64,000 nucleotides of DNA from Ruegeria sp. THAF57 (GTDB taxonomy: Bacteria; Pseudomonadota; Alphaproteobacteria; Rhodobacterales; Rhodobacteraceae): positions 372,001 through 436,000 of the forward strand of contig NZ_CAIWNQ010000002.1 in NCBI RefSeq assembly GCF_903914075.1. Direction: 5' to 3'. Positions 35,004 through 43,338 of the stretch are shown one piece after another (position 1 is the stretch's first letter; the number at the start of each line of letters is the position of its first letter). A program made the position numbers and the translations under genes. A model generated the notes under the pieces. That model saw only the letters and a program-made list of their open reading frames with translations, was not told where the DNA came from and searched no databases.

Positions 35004-36482
35004 GTGACCTTTATTCTTGCCATTGATCAGGGCACTACATCTTCGCGGGCCATTTTGTTTGACGCGGATATGCGACGCGTGGACACCGCTCAGCATGAGT
35101 TCACGCAGCACTTTCCCCAAGAAGGCTGGGTCGAACACAACCCCGAGGAAATCTGGGACAGCGTTCTTCGGGTCTGCCGTGAAGTGATGGACAGTGCCGG
35201 CGCGACGCCGGATCAGATTGCCGGGATCGGGATCACCAATCAGCGAGAAACAACCGTTGTCTGGGATCGCGCCACAGGCAAGCCGATCTACAATGCCATC
35301 GTCTGGCAGGACCGCCGCACCGCCGAGATCTGCGCCCGTTACAAACAAGCGGGCTGCGAAGACGACGTCACCGCCCAGACCGGGCTGCTGCTGGACCCGT
35401 ATTTCTCGGGCACCAAGGTGAAATGGCTGCTGGATACCGTACCGGGCGCGCGGGACAAGGCCGAGGCCGGAGAATTGATGTTCGGCACCATCGACTGTTT
35501 CCTGATCTGGCGCCTGACCGACGGGCGCAGCCATGCCACCGACGCCACCAACGCCGCCCGCACCCTGCTGTTCGACATCCATAACGGAGAATGGAGCGCC
35601 GAGATCTGTGATCTGCTGGATGTTCCGATGAACATGCTGCCCGAGGTGCACGACTGTGCTTCGGACTTTGGAACAACAACCCTGCTGGGCGGCGAGATTC
35701 CCATTTTGGGCGTCGCAGGCGATCAACAGGCCGCCACGATCGGGCAGGCGTGTTTCAAACCGGGCATGATGAAATCCACCTATGGCACCGGGTGCTTTGC
35801 GCTTTTGAATACCGGTTCTAAGCCCGTGGAATCCAAGAATCGCCTGCTGACAACCATCGCCTACCAACTCAATGGTCAGCGCACCTACGCGTTGGAAGGG
35901 TCGATCTTTGTCGCCGGGGCCGCCGTGCAATGGTTGCGCGATGCGCTGCAGATCATCGAGTCTGCCGCCGAAAGCGGCGAGCTTGCTCAGCAGGCCGACC
36001 CGAACCAGAACGTCGTTCTGGTTCCTGCCTTCACCGGTCTGGGCGCGCCCTATTGGAAACCGGATTGCCGCGGGGCTGTTTTTGGCCTAACCCGCAACTC
36101 AGGGCGCGCCGAATTTGCCCGTGCGACGCTGGAAAGCATCGCCTACCAGACGCGCGACCTGTGGCATGCCATGCAAGGGGATTGGGGCCAAGACACCAAG
36201 GTGACCTTGCGTGTGGATGGCGGGGCCAGCGCATCGGACTGGGCCATGCAAGGTCTGGCGGATTACTTGGGGGCTGCAGTAGACCGCCCCGTCATGCAGG
36301 AAACGACGGCACTGGGCGCTGCTTGGCTGGCTGGAATGCGCGCGGGACTTTACCCCAAGCAACATGAATTCTCGGAAACATGGGCGCTGGATCGCAGATT
36401 TGAACCCGAACTGTCAGACGAAGACCGAGATGCCGCCTACGCACGCTGGCAACGGGCAGTGTCAGCAGCGATGGCATTCTGA
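35004..36482 (+). CDS. glpK: Glycerol kinase GlpK
   Basis: 492 residues, GTG start with GGGAGGGG nine bases upstream. FGGY-kinase features are complete: [16 protein letters not shown] at the N-terminus, [18 protein letters not shown], the signature-like [12 protein letters not shown], and [18 protein letters not shown] near the C-terminus. It phosphorylates glycerol to sn-glycerol 3-phosphate. No glpD, glpF or glpR lies nearby, so it is a single-gene unit here. It ends 13 bases from the opposing smpB. Confidence 0.95.
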   Translation: MTFILAIDQGTTSSRAILFDADMRRVDTAQHEFTQHFPQEGWVEHNPEEIWDSVLRVCREVMDSAGATPDQIAGIGITNQRETTVVWDRATGKPIYNAIVWQDRRTAEICARYKQAGCEDDVTAQTGLLLDPYFSGTKVKWLLDTVPGARDKAEAGELMFGTIDCFLIWRLTDGRSHATDATNAARTLLFDIHNGEWSAEICDLLDVPMNMLPEVHDCASDFGTTTLLGGEIPILGVAGDQQAATIGQACFKPGMMKSTYGTGCFALLNTGSKPVESKNRLLTTIAYQLNGQRTYALEGSIFVAGAAVQWLRDALQIIESAAESGELAQQADPNQNVVLVPAFTGLGAPYWKPDCRGAVFGLTRNSGRAEFARATLESIAYQTRDLWHAMQGDWGQDTKVTLRVDGGASASDWAMQGLADYLGAAVDRPVMQETTALGAAWLAGMRAGLYPKQHEFSETWALDRRFEPELSDEDRDAAYARWQRAVSAAMAF

Positions 36483-36495
36483 AAAAGCGGAAGGG

Positions 36496-36972
36496 TCAGC
36501 TATGATCCTTCATCAACCGCTGTTTCTGACGTGACCAATCCCGTTTGGCCTGGGTTTCGCGCTTGTCATGGGTCTTTTTACCCTTGGCAATCCCGATCTT
36601 CACCTTGGCCCGACCCTTGTGATTGAAATACAAAACCAGCGGCACCAGCGTCATGCCCTTGCGCTGGGTCGCGTTCCACAGGTTCGACAATTCCTTGCGA
36701 GATACCAGAAGCTTGCGGCGGCGACGTTCTTCATGCTTGAAGACCTTCGCCTGCTCGTAGGGGGCGATATAGCTGTTGACCAGCCACAACTCTCCATCAT
36801 CGACCGAAGCATAGCTGTCCGCGATGTTCGATCCCCCGGCCCGCAGGGATTTGACCTCGGATCCTTCCAGCACGATGCCGCACTCGATATCGTCCTCGAT
36901 CGCGTAATCGAAACGTGCCCGCCGATTTTCGGCGATGACTTTGTAATTCGGGTCTGTCTTCTGCTTGGCCAT
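36496..36972 (-). CDS. smpB: SsrA-binding protein SmpB
   Basis: 158 residues, the usual size. [15 protein letters not shown], the [15 protein letters not shown] core, the [14 protein letters not shown] basic patch and the C-terminal [17 protein letters not shown] tail are all diagnostic. SmpB carries tmRNA into stalled ribosomes for trans-translation. The ssrA gene is not in the window. The alternative rescue factor arfB is about 3.3 kb away. Confidence 0.96.
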   Translation of the reverse strand: MAKQKTDPNYKVIAENRRARFDYAIEDDIECGIVLEGSEVKSLRAGGSNIADSYASVDDGELWLVNSYIAPYEQAKVFKHEERRRRKLLVSRKELSNLWNATQRKGMTLVPLVLYFNHKGRAKVKIGIAKGKKTHDKRETQAKRDWSRQKQRLMKDHS

Positions 36973-37013
36973 GACGCGTTGATTTAGGCGGCTTCAGGCG
37001 GCCTTGCAAGCCC

Positions 37014-37556
37014 TCAGGTCTTGGCCGAGATGATCAGGTCGGGGCCAAAAATTGTGTCGGCATGGTTATGCAGATAGATCTTGAGCCATGGGGTGAACCG
37101 CGCCGGGTGGCGCTGCACCTCGGCCAGAAGGTCGTGATAGTCGATCCAACGAATATCCATCACTTCGTCCGGGTTCGGCTCGATGGTCAGGGGGCCGCGC
37201 ACATGGGCAAGGAAAACGTCAACCACTTCATGTTCGATCATCGAGTTACCGACATCGGCGTGATACTCCAGCCGGTGGCGGTATTCGGGGTATAGGCCGG
37301 TGATCCCCAGCTCTTCGCGCAGGCGACGCACGGCGCATTCCGAGGGTGTCTCGCCCCAATCGGGATGGGTGCAGCACGTATTCGCCCATAGGCCGGGCGT
37401 GTGGTACTTACCCATCGCCCGACGCTGCAGCAGAATTTCGGTGCCACGCACGACAAAGACCGACACCGCCTTGTGCCGGAGACCCTTTTCATGCGCCTCC
37501 AGTTTGTCCACGGGGGTCAACTCACCATCAACCCAGGCCGGGATCATAATTCCCAT
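37014..37556 (-). CDS. idi: Isopentenyl-diphosphate delta-isomerase, type 1
   Basis: 180 residues from the ATG at 37556 with AGGAG upstream; the open frame extends 36 residues further without support. It is a Nudix-fold enzyme with the catalytic Cys in WANTCCTHPDWGE, the following AVRRLREELGI Nudix-type helix, and metal-ligand Glu in SMIEHEVVDVF. It interconverts IPP and DMAPP for isoprenoid synthesis. In phototrophic relatives idi often lies with photosynthesis genes, but none is visible here. Confidence 0.94.
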   Translation of the reverse strand: MGIMIPAWVDGELTPVDKLEAHEKGLRHKAVSVFVVRGTEILLQRRAMGKYHTPGLWANTCCTHPDWGETPSECAVRRLREELGITGLYPEYRHRLEYHADVGNSMIEHEVVDVFLAHVRGPLTIEPNPDEVMDIRWIDYHDLLAEVQRHPARFTPWLKIYLHNHADTIFGPDLIISAKT

Positions 37557-37708
37557 TTGATGTCTCCTGCTGCCGATCCTACTGAACGGCCGGACAAAAC
37601 TTTCTGGCTGTCGCCGGACCGGCTTGGCTTTGCGGTTGCATCCCACCGGTGCATTTGAATCCACATTATTCCAAGGTGGCGCTGATCGACTTAGTTATCA
37701 ACCGCACG

Positions 37709-37734
37709 AAAGGCCGCAGGTAACTGCGGCCTTT
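37709..37734. terminator. Bidirectional-type hairpin after the cytochrome c gene
   Basis: AAAGGCCGCAG and CTGCGGCCTTT form an 11-bp stem with a 4-base loop (GTAA), flanked by short A and T runs. It lies about 32 bases past the cytochrome stop on the minus strand and separates that gene from idi. Confidence 0.8.
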
Positions 37735-37765
37735 GTTCAACTTCCCAAGCTTGTGGATTCAGGCG

Positions 37766-38179
37766 TTATTCGCCCGAAACGCTGACAATATAAGCGTACA
37801 CATCTTCGGCACCCGACTTCAGCCGGAATGTCATTTTGGACTTGGCCGCGGTGTCATCCAGATAGGTTTTCAAGAAAGCCTTGGGGTCCTGAGCGTATTC
37901 AACAAATGTTGTCTCGTCCCAGACCAAACCGTTTTCACCTGCGGCGGCAAGGCTGTCACCATATTTGAACCCCTCAACCGTTCCGGCCGTGCGTCCGGCA
38001 ATACCATAAAGATTCGGGCCGGTCTTACCGCCCTTGACGATTACTTCTCCGGCGGGGTCGGCGATCAGGTGGCAGGACTTGCACTTGTTAAAAGCTTTCT
38101 TGCCAGCGTCTGCGTCGCCTTCAGCAAATGCAGGAACGGCCAACAGGCCCATGAGTGCGGTTGCGAGGATGCGATTCAT
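37766..38179 (-). CDS. Periplasmic class I cytochrome c (c2/c550 type)
   Basis: 137 residues from the ATG at 38179 with GGAG upstream; the longer open frame overlaps the next gene and adds no signal. The signal peptide RILATALMGLLAVPAFA is followed by one haem site, CKSCH, near residue 33. GGKTGPNLYGIAGRTAGTVEGFKY is characteristic of cytochrome c2, and the likely Met ligand is in AKSKMTF. It is a soluble electron carrier between the bc1 complex and oxidases or other acceptors. Confidence 0.92.
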   Translation of the reverse strand: MNRILATALMGLLAVPAFAEGDADAGKKAFNKCKSCHLIADPAGEVIVKGGKTGPNLYGIAGRTAGTVEGFKYGDSLAAAGENGLVWDETTFVEYAQDPKAFLKTYLDDTAAKSKMTFRLKSGAEDVYAYIVSVSGE

Positions 38180-38270
38180 AGCTTTGCTCCGATACAAATT
38201 GGCTGACATGAATGGAAACCTGCAAGAGAGCAGAGTCAACGCGCAGATTGCCGCGTACGAAAGTCGGAAA

Positions 38271-39311
38271 TCACACCGGCCCCGTGTCGGTAGTTGCGGC
38301 ACCATCCTGTTGGGACCAGCAGGGCAGCAGGTCACCCTCTGCTGGCGCAGCAAGATAGACAGCGCGCGCAATTGCGCGGGCGAGGCAGATCGAAGCCGCA
38401 TGGCCAATCATGCCCAAATCGGGTCCAGTGCTACGGATCTCGCGCGCACCGGTGCTAACCCCGAACACCAAGTCCCCGTCACCTGGCGTATGGGCCGGAA
38501 CAATGGCCCGTGAGATCCCGTCGTGGGCGGCAACTGCCACGCGCTGACACTGTGACTTGGTCAATGCCGCGTCTGTTGCAACGATTGCAATCGTTGTGTT
38601 TGTCTTGTCTGGTTCGGCAGGATGCATGACCTGCGCTTTACGGCTGATTACCTGCCGCCCCAGACCGGTTGCAGGGTCGGTGCCCCACCCGCCGAATTCC
38701 CGGTCGATTTCGAAGGGCGCGGCCCAAAAATGCCTGTCCCCCGGGGTGGTGACGCTGCCCAGTGGATTCGCGGCGACAAGAGCGCCGACCGTTACCCCGT
38801 TATCCAGAACCAATGAGGCCGACCCCAGCCCGCCTTTGTGCATCGCCGTAAGCGCGCCGGTCCCCGCCCCGCTGCTTCCGAGGTCGAACTGATCCGACGC
38901 GGTTTCAAATGCGCGTCGCCCGAGGACGCGATAGGGATTATCGTCCCAGTCCTTGTCCCCTCCGTTCAAAAGATCGAACAGGATCGCGCCCGGCACGATG
39001 GGAACAACCGCGCGGCCCACCGGAAATCCGCGCCTACGTGCGTATAAAGCGTCAGAAACACCAGCGCATGCATCCAACCCAAAGGCTGATCCACCCGACA
39101 GGACAAGTGCATCCACCCTGTCTACGGACTTGTCCGCAGCCAGCAGATCGGTCTCACGCGTGCCCGGCGCGCCTCCCATGACATGCACTGAGGCCATGAA
39201 GGGGCTGTCAGAGGTCAGCACGGTTGTACCCGATTTCAACGCATCGTCCTGCGCGTTGCCGACCAAAAGGCCGGGAACATCGGTGATCAGGTTCTTTGGT
39301 CCGGGGGTCAT
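38271..39311 (-). CDS. P1-family peptidase (DmpA-like aminopeptidase)
   Basis: 346 residues. It starts NLITDVPGLLVGNAQD and continues with ALVLSGGSAFGLDACAGV, RVGRAVVPIVPGAILFDL-type sequence, and GSSGAGTGALTAMHKGGLGS, all diagnostic of the P1 (DmpA/BapA) family. These enzymes self-cleave into two chains and act on N-terminal D- or L-residues or beta-peptides. No signal peptide is seen, so it should be cytoplasmic. No clear ribosome site precedes the ATG. Confidence 0.9.
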   Translation of the reverse strand: MTPGPKNLITDVPGLLVGNAQDDALKSGTTVLTSDSPFMASVHVMGGAPGTRETDLLAADKSVDRVDALVLSGGSAFGLDACAGVSDALYARRRGFPVGRAVVPIVPGAILFDLLNGGDKDWDDNPYRVLGRRAFETASDQFDLGSSGAGTGALTAMHKGGLGSASLVLDNGVTVGALVAANPLGSVTTPGDRHFWAAPFEIDREFGGWGTDPATGLGRQVISRKAQVMHPAEPDKTNTTIAIVATDAALTKSQCQRVAVAAHDGISRAIVPAHTPGDGDLVFGVSTGAREIRSTGPDLGMIGHAASICLARAIARAVYLAAPAEGDLLPCWSQQDGAATTDTGPV

Positions 39312-39337
39312 TTGTTTCTTTGAATTTTGGGCCGAAA

Positions 39338-39386
39338 AGCGCGCAGGCGCGCTGCCTCCGGCGGGGATATTGTTAGCCAGATGAAG
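39338..39386. repeat. Rhodobacteral intergenic repeat-like element
   Basis: AGCGCGC-AG-GCGCGCT (39338-39353) is an inverted repeat. It is followed by the block CTCCGGCGGGGATATT and then GCCAGATGAAG (39357-39386). From memory, very similar CTCCGGCGGG-TATT-GCCAGATGAAG strings recur between genes in many Rhodobacteraceae genomes. Only one copy is present here, so repeat status rests on recall, not on this window. Confidence 0.5.
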
Positions 39387-39392
39387 AGCGGG

Positions 39393-40139
39393 TCAGATGC
39401 AACGGCCACCGTCGACCTCCAAAGCTGTGCCGGTGATCATGCTGGCCTCGTCCGAACACAGGAAACACGCTGCGTTGGCCATGTCTTGAGGTGTCGAAAA
39501 ACGGCCCAAAGGGATGGTGGACAGGAATTTGGCCCGGACCTCGGGCGTCTCCTCTCCCATGAACGATTTCAGCAGGGGAGTTTCGCCCGCGACCGGGCAG
39601 ATCGCGTTGACACGCACACCCGAGGGGGCCAATTCCACCGCCATTGTTTTTGTTGCGGTGATCATCCAGCCCTTTGACGCGTTATACCAGTTCAGGTTCG
39701 GACGTGGTGACAGCCCGGCGGTCGAGGCCACGTTCAGAATTGCCCCTGCTCCGCGCGTCTTCATCTGCGGAACAAAGGCGCGCGCCGTGAGGTAGACGGA
39801 TTTCATGTTCACCGCGAAGACCCTGTCAAAATCCTCTTCGGTTACCGCTTCCAACGGGGTCGGCAAGTGGGTGACACCGGCATTGTTCACCAAAATGTCC
39901 AGTGGCCCGAGCCTGTCCGCAGCGGCCGCCGCCATGTCCTGAACCGAAGGGCCGTCGGCAACATTCACCTGTTGTGCAAAAGCTTGTGTCCCGAGTGAGT
40001 CCGCCATGTCATAAGCCGCGTCGCCGTTGATATCGGCGATCATCACACGCGCGCCTTCGGACAGGAACTTTCGGACGATACCCGCCCCAAACCCTGAGGC
40101 GCCACCCGTCACGATTGCGGTTTTTCCTTCCAGCCTCAT
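39393..40139 (-). CDS. Short-chain dehydrogenase/reductase
   Basis: 248 residues from the ATG at 40139 with GGGAGG upstream. It shows the Rossmann glycine motif TGGASGFGAGI, NNAG, a catalytic Ser in NVASTAGLSPRPN, and the YNASK Tyr-Lys pair. A PVAGETPLL loop and C-terminal GTALEVDGGRCI follow. It is a classical SDR with probable NAD preference (Asp in MIADING after the second strand). The substrate is unknown; similar roseobacter proteins are loosely annotated as glucose or 3-oxoacyl reductases. Confidence 0.9.
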   Translation of the reverse strand: MRLEGKTAIVTGGASGFGAGIVRKFLSEGARVMIADINGDAAYDMADSLGTQAFAQQVNVADGPSVQDMAAAAADRLGPLDILVNNAGVTHLPTPLEAVTEEDFDRVFAVNMKSVYLTARAFVPQMKTRGAGAILNVASTAGLSPRPNLNWYNASKGWMITATKTMAVELAPSGVRVNAICPVAGETPLLKSFMGEETPEVRAKFLSTIPLGRFSTPQDMANAACFLCSDEASMITGTALEVDGGRCI

Positions 40140-40199
40140 ACCCTTGCCTCCCGGTCGTCTTTGCGCGCCAGAGTAGCAAGGCACCACAAACTTACCAGA

Positions 40200-40619
40200 T
40201 TAATCTTCCGACACCCGACCCCGGAGCGCCTTGACGTCCGAGCGGGCCTTTTTCGCCGCCAAGCGTCGTTTAACCGAGCCGTAGGTGGGTTTTGTCGCGA
40301 TACGCCGTTTGGGTTTAACCAATGCACGAGCGATCAGGTCTGCCAACCGGTCGCGCGCAATCTCGCGATTGCGGGCCTGACTGCGGGTTTCCTCACACTG
40401 GATGATGATTGCGCCGTCCTTAGTCCATCGACGCCCGGCCAGCCGTTTCAACCGGTTTTTGACTGGATCGGGCAACGAGGGCGAGCGTGCGGCTTCGAAC
40501 CGCAGCTCAACGGCGGTTGAAACCTTGTTCACGTTCTGCCCGCCCGGACCGGACGATCGCACGAAACTTTCGGTCAATTCCCAATCCTGCAGGACGATAT
40601 CGTCGGTGATGCGCAACAT
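40200..40619 (-). CDS. arfB: Alternative ribosome-rescue factor ArfB (YaeJ)
   Basis: 139 residues. The release-factor catalytic GGQ lies in RSSGPGGQNVNKVSTAVEL. The basic C-terminal tail (PKRRIATKPTYGSVKRRLAAKK) enters the empty mRNA channel of stalled ribosomes in this family. The short length without codon-recognition domains separates it from RF1/RF2. It hydrolyses peptidyl-tRNA on non-stop ribosomes, backing up the SmpB-tmRNA system, whose smpB is also in this window. Confidence 0.94.
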   Translation of the reverse strand: MLRITDDIVLQDWELTESFVRSSGPGGQNVNKVSTAVELRFEAARSPSLPDPVKNRLKRLAGRRWTKDGAIIIQCEETRSQARNREIARDRLADLIARALVKPKRRIATKPTYGSVKRRLAAKKARSDVKALRGRVSED

Positions 40620-40643
40620 GAGATGGACCTTACTCGGCCAGTG

Positions 40644-40680
40644 CGAAAACAGAAAGGGCCGCCCCGGTGGGACGGCCCTT
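40644..40680 (-). terminator. Terminator downstream of the micro-ORF
   Basis: On the minus strand AAGGGCCG pairs with CGGCCCTT (8 bp; the loop has its own CCC/GGG potential) and is followed by TCTGTTTTC. It ends the small transcript carrying the 18-codon ORF at 40751-40807, and lies just upstream of arfB. Confidence 0.8.
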
Positions 40681-40722
40681 CGAAAGTTCAGGAGGTCGGG
40701 TCGGTTAGATCAATCGACCAGC

Positions 40723-40738
40723 CGGAGCGAACGCTCCG
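40723..40738. other. Compact hairpin in the micro-ORF 3' region
   Basis: CGGAGCG-AA-CGCTCCG forms a 7-bp stem with a minimal loop, 12 bases after the micro-ORF stop. It adds to the structured character of this short transcript. Confidence 0.6.
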
Positions 40739-40750
40739 CCAAGGGCTGCC

Positions 40751-40807
40751 TTAACAGGCGATCCCCCCGGTTGTTCCGACACCTCTCTCCAATCTCTTTC
40801 TCGACAC
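40751..40807 (-). CDS. Candidate 18-residue peptide with near-maximal Shine-Dalgarno
   Basis: GTG-started frame MSRKRLERGVGTTGGIAC. It is preceded, with 7-base spacing from AGGAGG, by a 14-base perfect complement of the 16S rRNA tail (AAAGGAGGTGATCC on the minus strand, 40809-40822). The peptide is basic at the N-terminus and ends in Cys. It is followed by a hairpin, an ACCTCCT anti-SD copy (40690-40696) and a terminator, so the whole 190-base unit could be a leader-peptide gene, a dual-function small RNA or both. It sits 74 bases after the transporter stop. I do not recognise it. Confidence 0.5.
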   Translation of the reverse strand: MSRKRLERGVGTTGGIAC

Positions 40808-40881
40808 TGGATCACCTCCTTTTCTATCTGTTGCGGTTGATAAGGATGGTGACACAAGATGCGCTATTCTCAAAGCACTTT

Positions 40882-41526
40882 TTATGCGGGCTGCGCGGAC
40901 AGCCGCGCAACGATCACTTTGAACGGGATCAGCGCGATCAGCGCCAGCGAGAGTTTTACCAGCCAGTCGGCAAAGGCCAGCGTGACCCACAGAGGCGCCA
41001 TCGGGCCTGACAGCATGAAGGGCACAGGCTCCCACGCCCAGTTGATCGCGGTATCGGCATTTGCGCCGAAGAATGTGACCGAAGCTGAGAAGGCCAGAGT
41101 GAAGAAGATCGCGGTATCCAGCGCCGATCCAACAAGCGTCGAGACCAGCGGCGCGCGCCACCAGCGGCCACCGCGCAGCGAGTTGAACACGGTGACGTCG
41201 GTCAGTTGCGCGATCAGGAAGGCCGTGCCCGAGGCCACGGCGATGCGCAACGGCACGGCGGCATAGGTGAAGCCGTCACCTTGCAGCATGATCTGGCTGC
41301 CGATCAACGAGCAGATGATGCCGGTGATGAAGCCAGCGAACACGACCTTGCGGGCAGTGGCCACGCCATAGACACGGTTCATGATGTCAGTGACCAGAAA
41401 GGCCAGAGGATAGGTAAAAGCACCCCAGGTCAGCAATCCGTCAAGGATCAGGAACTGGACCAGGATGTTCGAGGCCACAACAATGGCGGCCATGGCAATG
41501 ATGCCGGGAATATAAGAGCGTTGCAT
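40882..41526 (-). CDS. yhhQ: Queuosine-precursor transporter, YhhQ/VUT family
   Basis: 214 residues from the ATG at 41526; an upstream frame adds 20 non-hydrophobic residues. There are about six membrane segments. Family motifs are ASNILVQFLILDGLLTWGAFTYPLAFLVTDIMNRVYG near the N-terminus and DTAIFFTLAF, where VUT proteins keep an Asp and aromatic residues. YhhQ takes up queuine or preQ precursors for tRNA modification. No preQ1 riboswitch was recognised upstream. trhO, another wobble-uridine or tRNA gene, is elsewhere in the window. Confidence 0.9.
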   Translation of the reverse strand: MQRSYIPGIIAMAAIVVASNILVQFLILDGLLTWGAFTYPLAFLVTDIMNRVYGVATARKVVFAGFITGIICSLIGSQIMLQGDGFTYAAVPLRIAVASGTAFLIAQLTDVTVFNSLRGGRWWRAPLVSTLVGSALDTAIFFTLAFSASVTFFGANADTAINWAWEPVPFMLSGPMAPLWVTLAFADWLVKLSLALIALIPFKVIVARLSAQPA

Positions 41527-41617
41527 TTTCAGATGCCCGTTTTGACAAGGTAGCGGCGACTTGGCCAAGGGACCGTCCCAAGGCAAGCCGCGCTTCTAGA
41601 CGCTTGATCAGAGACTG

Positions 41618-42502
41618 TCAATCGGGCAGCAGATATTCCACCAACTCGGTGCGCTGCAGCGCAAGGAAATTGTCATCGGACACCATAGTGGCGCGCAGGC
41701 GACCGCGCTCATCACGCCAGATCGACACGCCTTCGAGGTTGTCGTGCCCCCCCATTCCGGTGGTGAACAGAACCTCTTCGCCGGTGGGCGTGTCATCCTG
41801 AAGCCGCCACCGGCGAAGGCGCGACCGGAAACCCATCAGCGACACCGAGCGTTCCAGAACGTAAAGTCTGCCGTCAGGTCCGAAATCGGCTGCTACGGGT
41901 AAAAACCGCCCGCGCTGAGGCAAAACGAATGGTGTCGACCAGACCTGCCCGTTCCAGCGGTAAACCAGAATGTCGCCATCCTCGGTCCGGCCTTTCTCGG
42001 TCAAGGTATAGAGCCGCTGTTTGCCGTCGATCGCCAGCGCCTCGAACGAGCCGTTATTGGGTAACTGGTCAAACGCTTTGGGGCGCGGCAGGACGCGCGC
42101 TTTGGATCCCGGCGCTGAATAGTGGGCGACGCGATGAACACGTTCGAACGAAATGAAAAAGCTGCCATCCGGCGCCACGGCCAGCCCTTCGGAATCACCG
42201 GAAGACCCGGTTAATGGCTGGCCTGTGCTGGACAAAATCGGCCATTTCCCAGTGATTTCGACGCCTGAAATTGCATCGCCTTCACGTAGAATTCTGGCGT
42301 ATACCAGAGTGGCCCGGTCACTCAGCACCATCATATTTTGTCCGTCCGCCGAAACATGCAGCGCGGAAAACCCACCGAACCAGCCAGCCGGGTCGCTCCA
42401 GGCAAAGCTGCCTAACTCAACGGCAGTCTTTGTTTCGACGGCCCAGGCCGGTCCTGCCAGACAAAACGCGGATATCAGTTGGATTGCAGTACGGCGGCGC
42501 AT
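41618..42502 (-). CDS. Secreted esterase-like/phytase-fold protein
   Basis: 294 residues. A Tat- or Sec-type signal (RRRTAIQLISAFCLAGPAWA) is followed by a beta-propeller-like domain: GGFSALHVSADGQNMMVLSDRA, SEGLAVAPDGSFFISFE, NNGSFEALAIDGKQRLYTLTE and GGHDNLEGVSIW. This matches the 'esterase-like activity of phytase' family. It starts 28 bases inside the end of mepA and so belongs to the same operon. Its enzymatic activity, if any, is unproven, but a cell-envelope location is likely. Confidence 0.87.
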   Translation of the reverse strand: MRRRTAIQLISAFCLAGPAWAVETKTAVELGSFAWSDPAGWFGGFSALHVSADGQNMMVLSDRATLVYARILREGDAISGVEITGKWPILSSTGQPLTGSSGDSEGLAVAPDGSFFISFERVHRVAHYSAPGSKARVLPRPKAFDQLPNNGSFEALAIDGKQRLYTLTEKGRTEDGDILVYRWNGQVWSTPFVLPQRGRFLPVAADFGPDGRLYVLERSVSLMGFRSRLRRWRLQDDTPTGEEVLFTTGMGGHDNLEGVSIWRDERGRLRATMVSDDNFLALQRTELVEYLLPD

Positions 42503-43338
42503 TGCTGGGGCAGATCGGCCAAACGATATTCTCGGCGTTTTTTCGGTGGCGGCGCATTTGGATCAGGCGGCGGCGGGTTCAGGATATTGTTCACCCATTG
42601 CTGCGCTTCGGCGCAGCCGTCACCCTTGGGCGGCGGGTCCTGATTAACGCAGCCTCTGGACCCGCGCGGGCAGGCAAGCCGCACGTGGAAATGATAGTGA
42701 TGCCCCCACCAGGGCCGGATTTTGCGAAGGTAGGCGCGGTTGCCTTTTTCCTCTTTGCACATCTGCACTTTCGCACCGGGAAAGACGAATATTCGGGCGA
42801 CGCGTTTGTCCTTTGCTGCTTCGCGCAGAACGGCGTGATGCTGCTTGGTCCAGTTGCCGTTGACGAACGCTCCATTGGCACGGCGCAGGGAAACAGACGA
42901 GATATTCTCGCGCGCCTTGCGGCTAAGCCGCATGTCGTTACCCGGAAGCATCCAGATATCAATATCCAGACCCAACTGGTGCGATCGGTGCCCCGATGTC
43001 ATCGGCCCGCCCCGGGGCTGGCTGATATCCCCGATATAAAGACCATTCCAACCGGGTTGCCTGGCCGCGAATTGGCTGAGGTCTTGCACATAATCGATCG
43101 CCACCGGGTGTCCCCAATTGCGGTTACGCGACAGGCGCATGGCCTGCCATGTCGGGCCTGTTTCGGGCAGTTGCACCGACCCGGCGGCGCATCCGCGCGA
43201 ATAACTGCCGAAAGCGGCGGGTTTTTGTTGTGAACTTTGCTTTTGTGCTCCGAATAATTGCTTGGCCAGGGGTTGCGCCCCTGCGGAGCCTGCCAGTGTG
43301 ATTAAGGCCAATATTGCCAAAAAACGCTGTATTATCAT
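42475..43338 (-). CDS. mepA: Penicillin-insensitive murein endopeptidase MepA
   Basis: 287 residues with signal peptide (IIQRFLAILALITLAGSAGA). The LAS-type metal site is visible in SGHRSHQLGLDIDIWM and in WWGHHYHFHVRLACP, with the QDLSQFAARQ-like and CAAGSVQLP segments of the family. It cleaves D-Ala-meso-DAP crosslinks in peptidoglycan, outside the cytoplasm. Its start overlaps the MFS gene stop (ATGA) and its end overlaps the phytase-like gene by 28 bases. Confidence 0.94.
   Translation of the reverse strand: MIIQRFLAILALITLAGSAGAQPLAKQLFGAQKQSSQQKPAAFGSYSRGCAAGSVQLPETGPTWQAMRLSRNRNWGHPVAIDYVQDLSQFAARQPGWNGLYIGDISQPRGGPMTSGHRSHQLGLDIDIWMLPGNDMRLSRKARENISSVSLRRANGAFVNGNWTKQHHAVLREAAKDKRVARIFVFPGAKVQMCKEEKGNRAYLRKIRPWWGHHYHFHVRLACPRGSRGCVNQDPPPKGDGCAEAQQWVNNILNPPPPDPNAPPPKKRREYRLADLPQQCAAVLQSN

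Noticed and set aside
34866-35930. 354-residue minus-strand open frame across panC and glpK
   Set aside because: It is entirely antisense to two well-identified genes and has no recognisable domain.
37014-38179. idi next to a c2-type cytochrome as a sign of a photosynthesis gene cluster
   Set aside because: No bch, crt or puf genes are present on either side, and a terminator separates the two genes.
40807-40826. Plus-strand CTGGATCACCTCCTTTTCT looks like the 3' end of 16S rRNA
   Set aside because: No other 16S sequence precedes it. On the minus strand it makes sense as an extended Shine-Dalgarno site for the micro-ORF.
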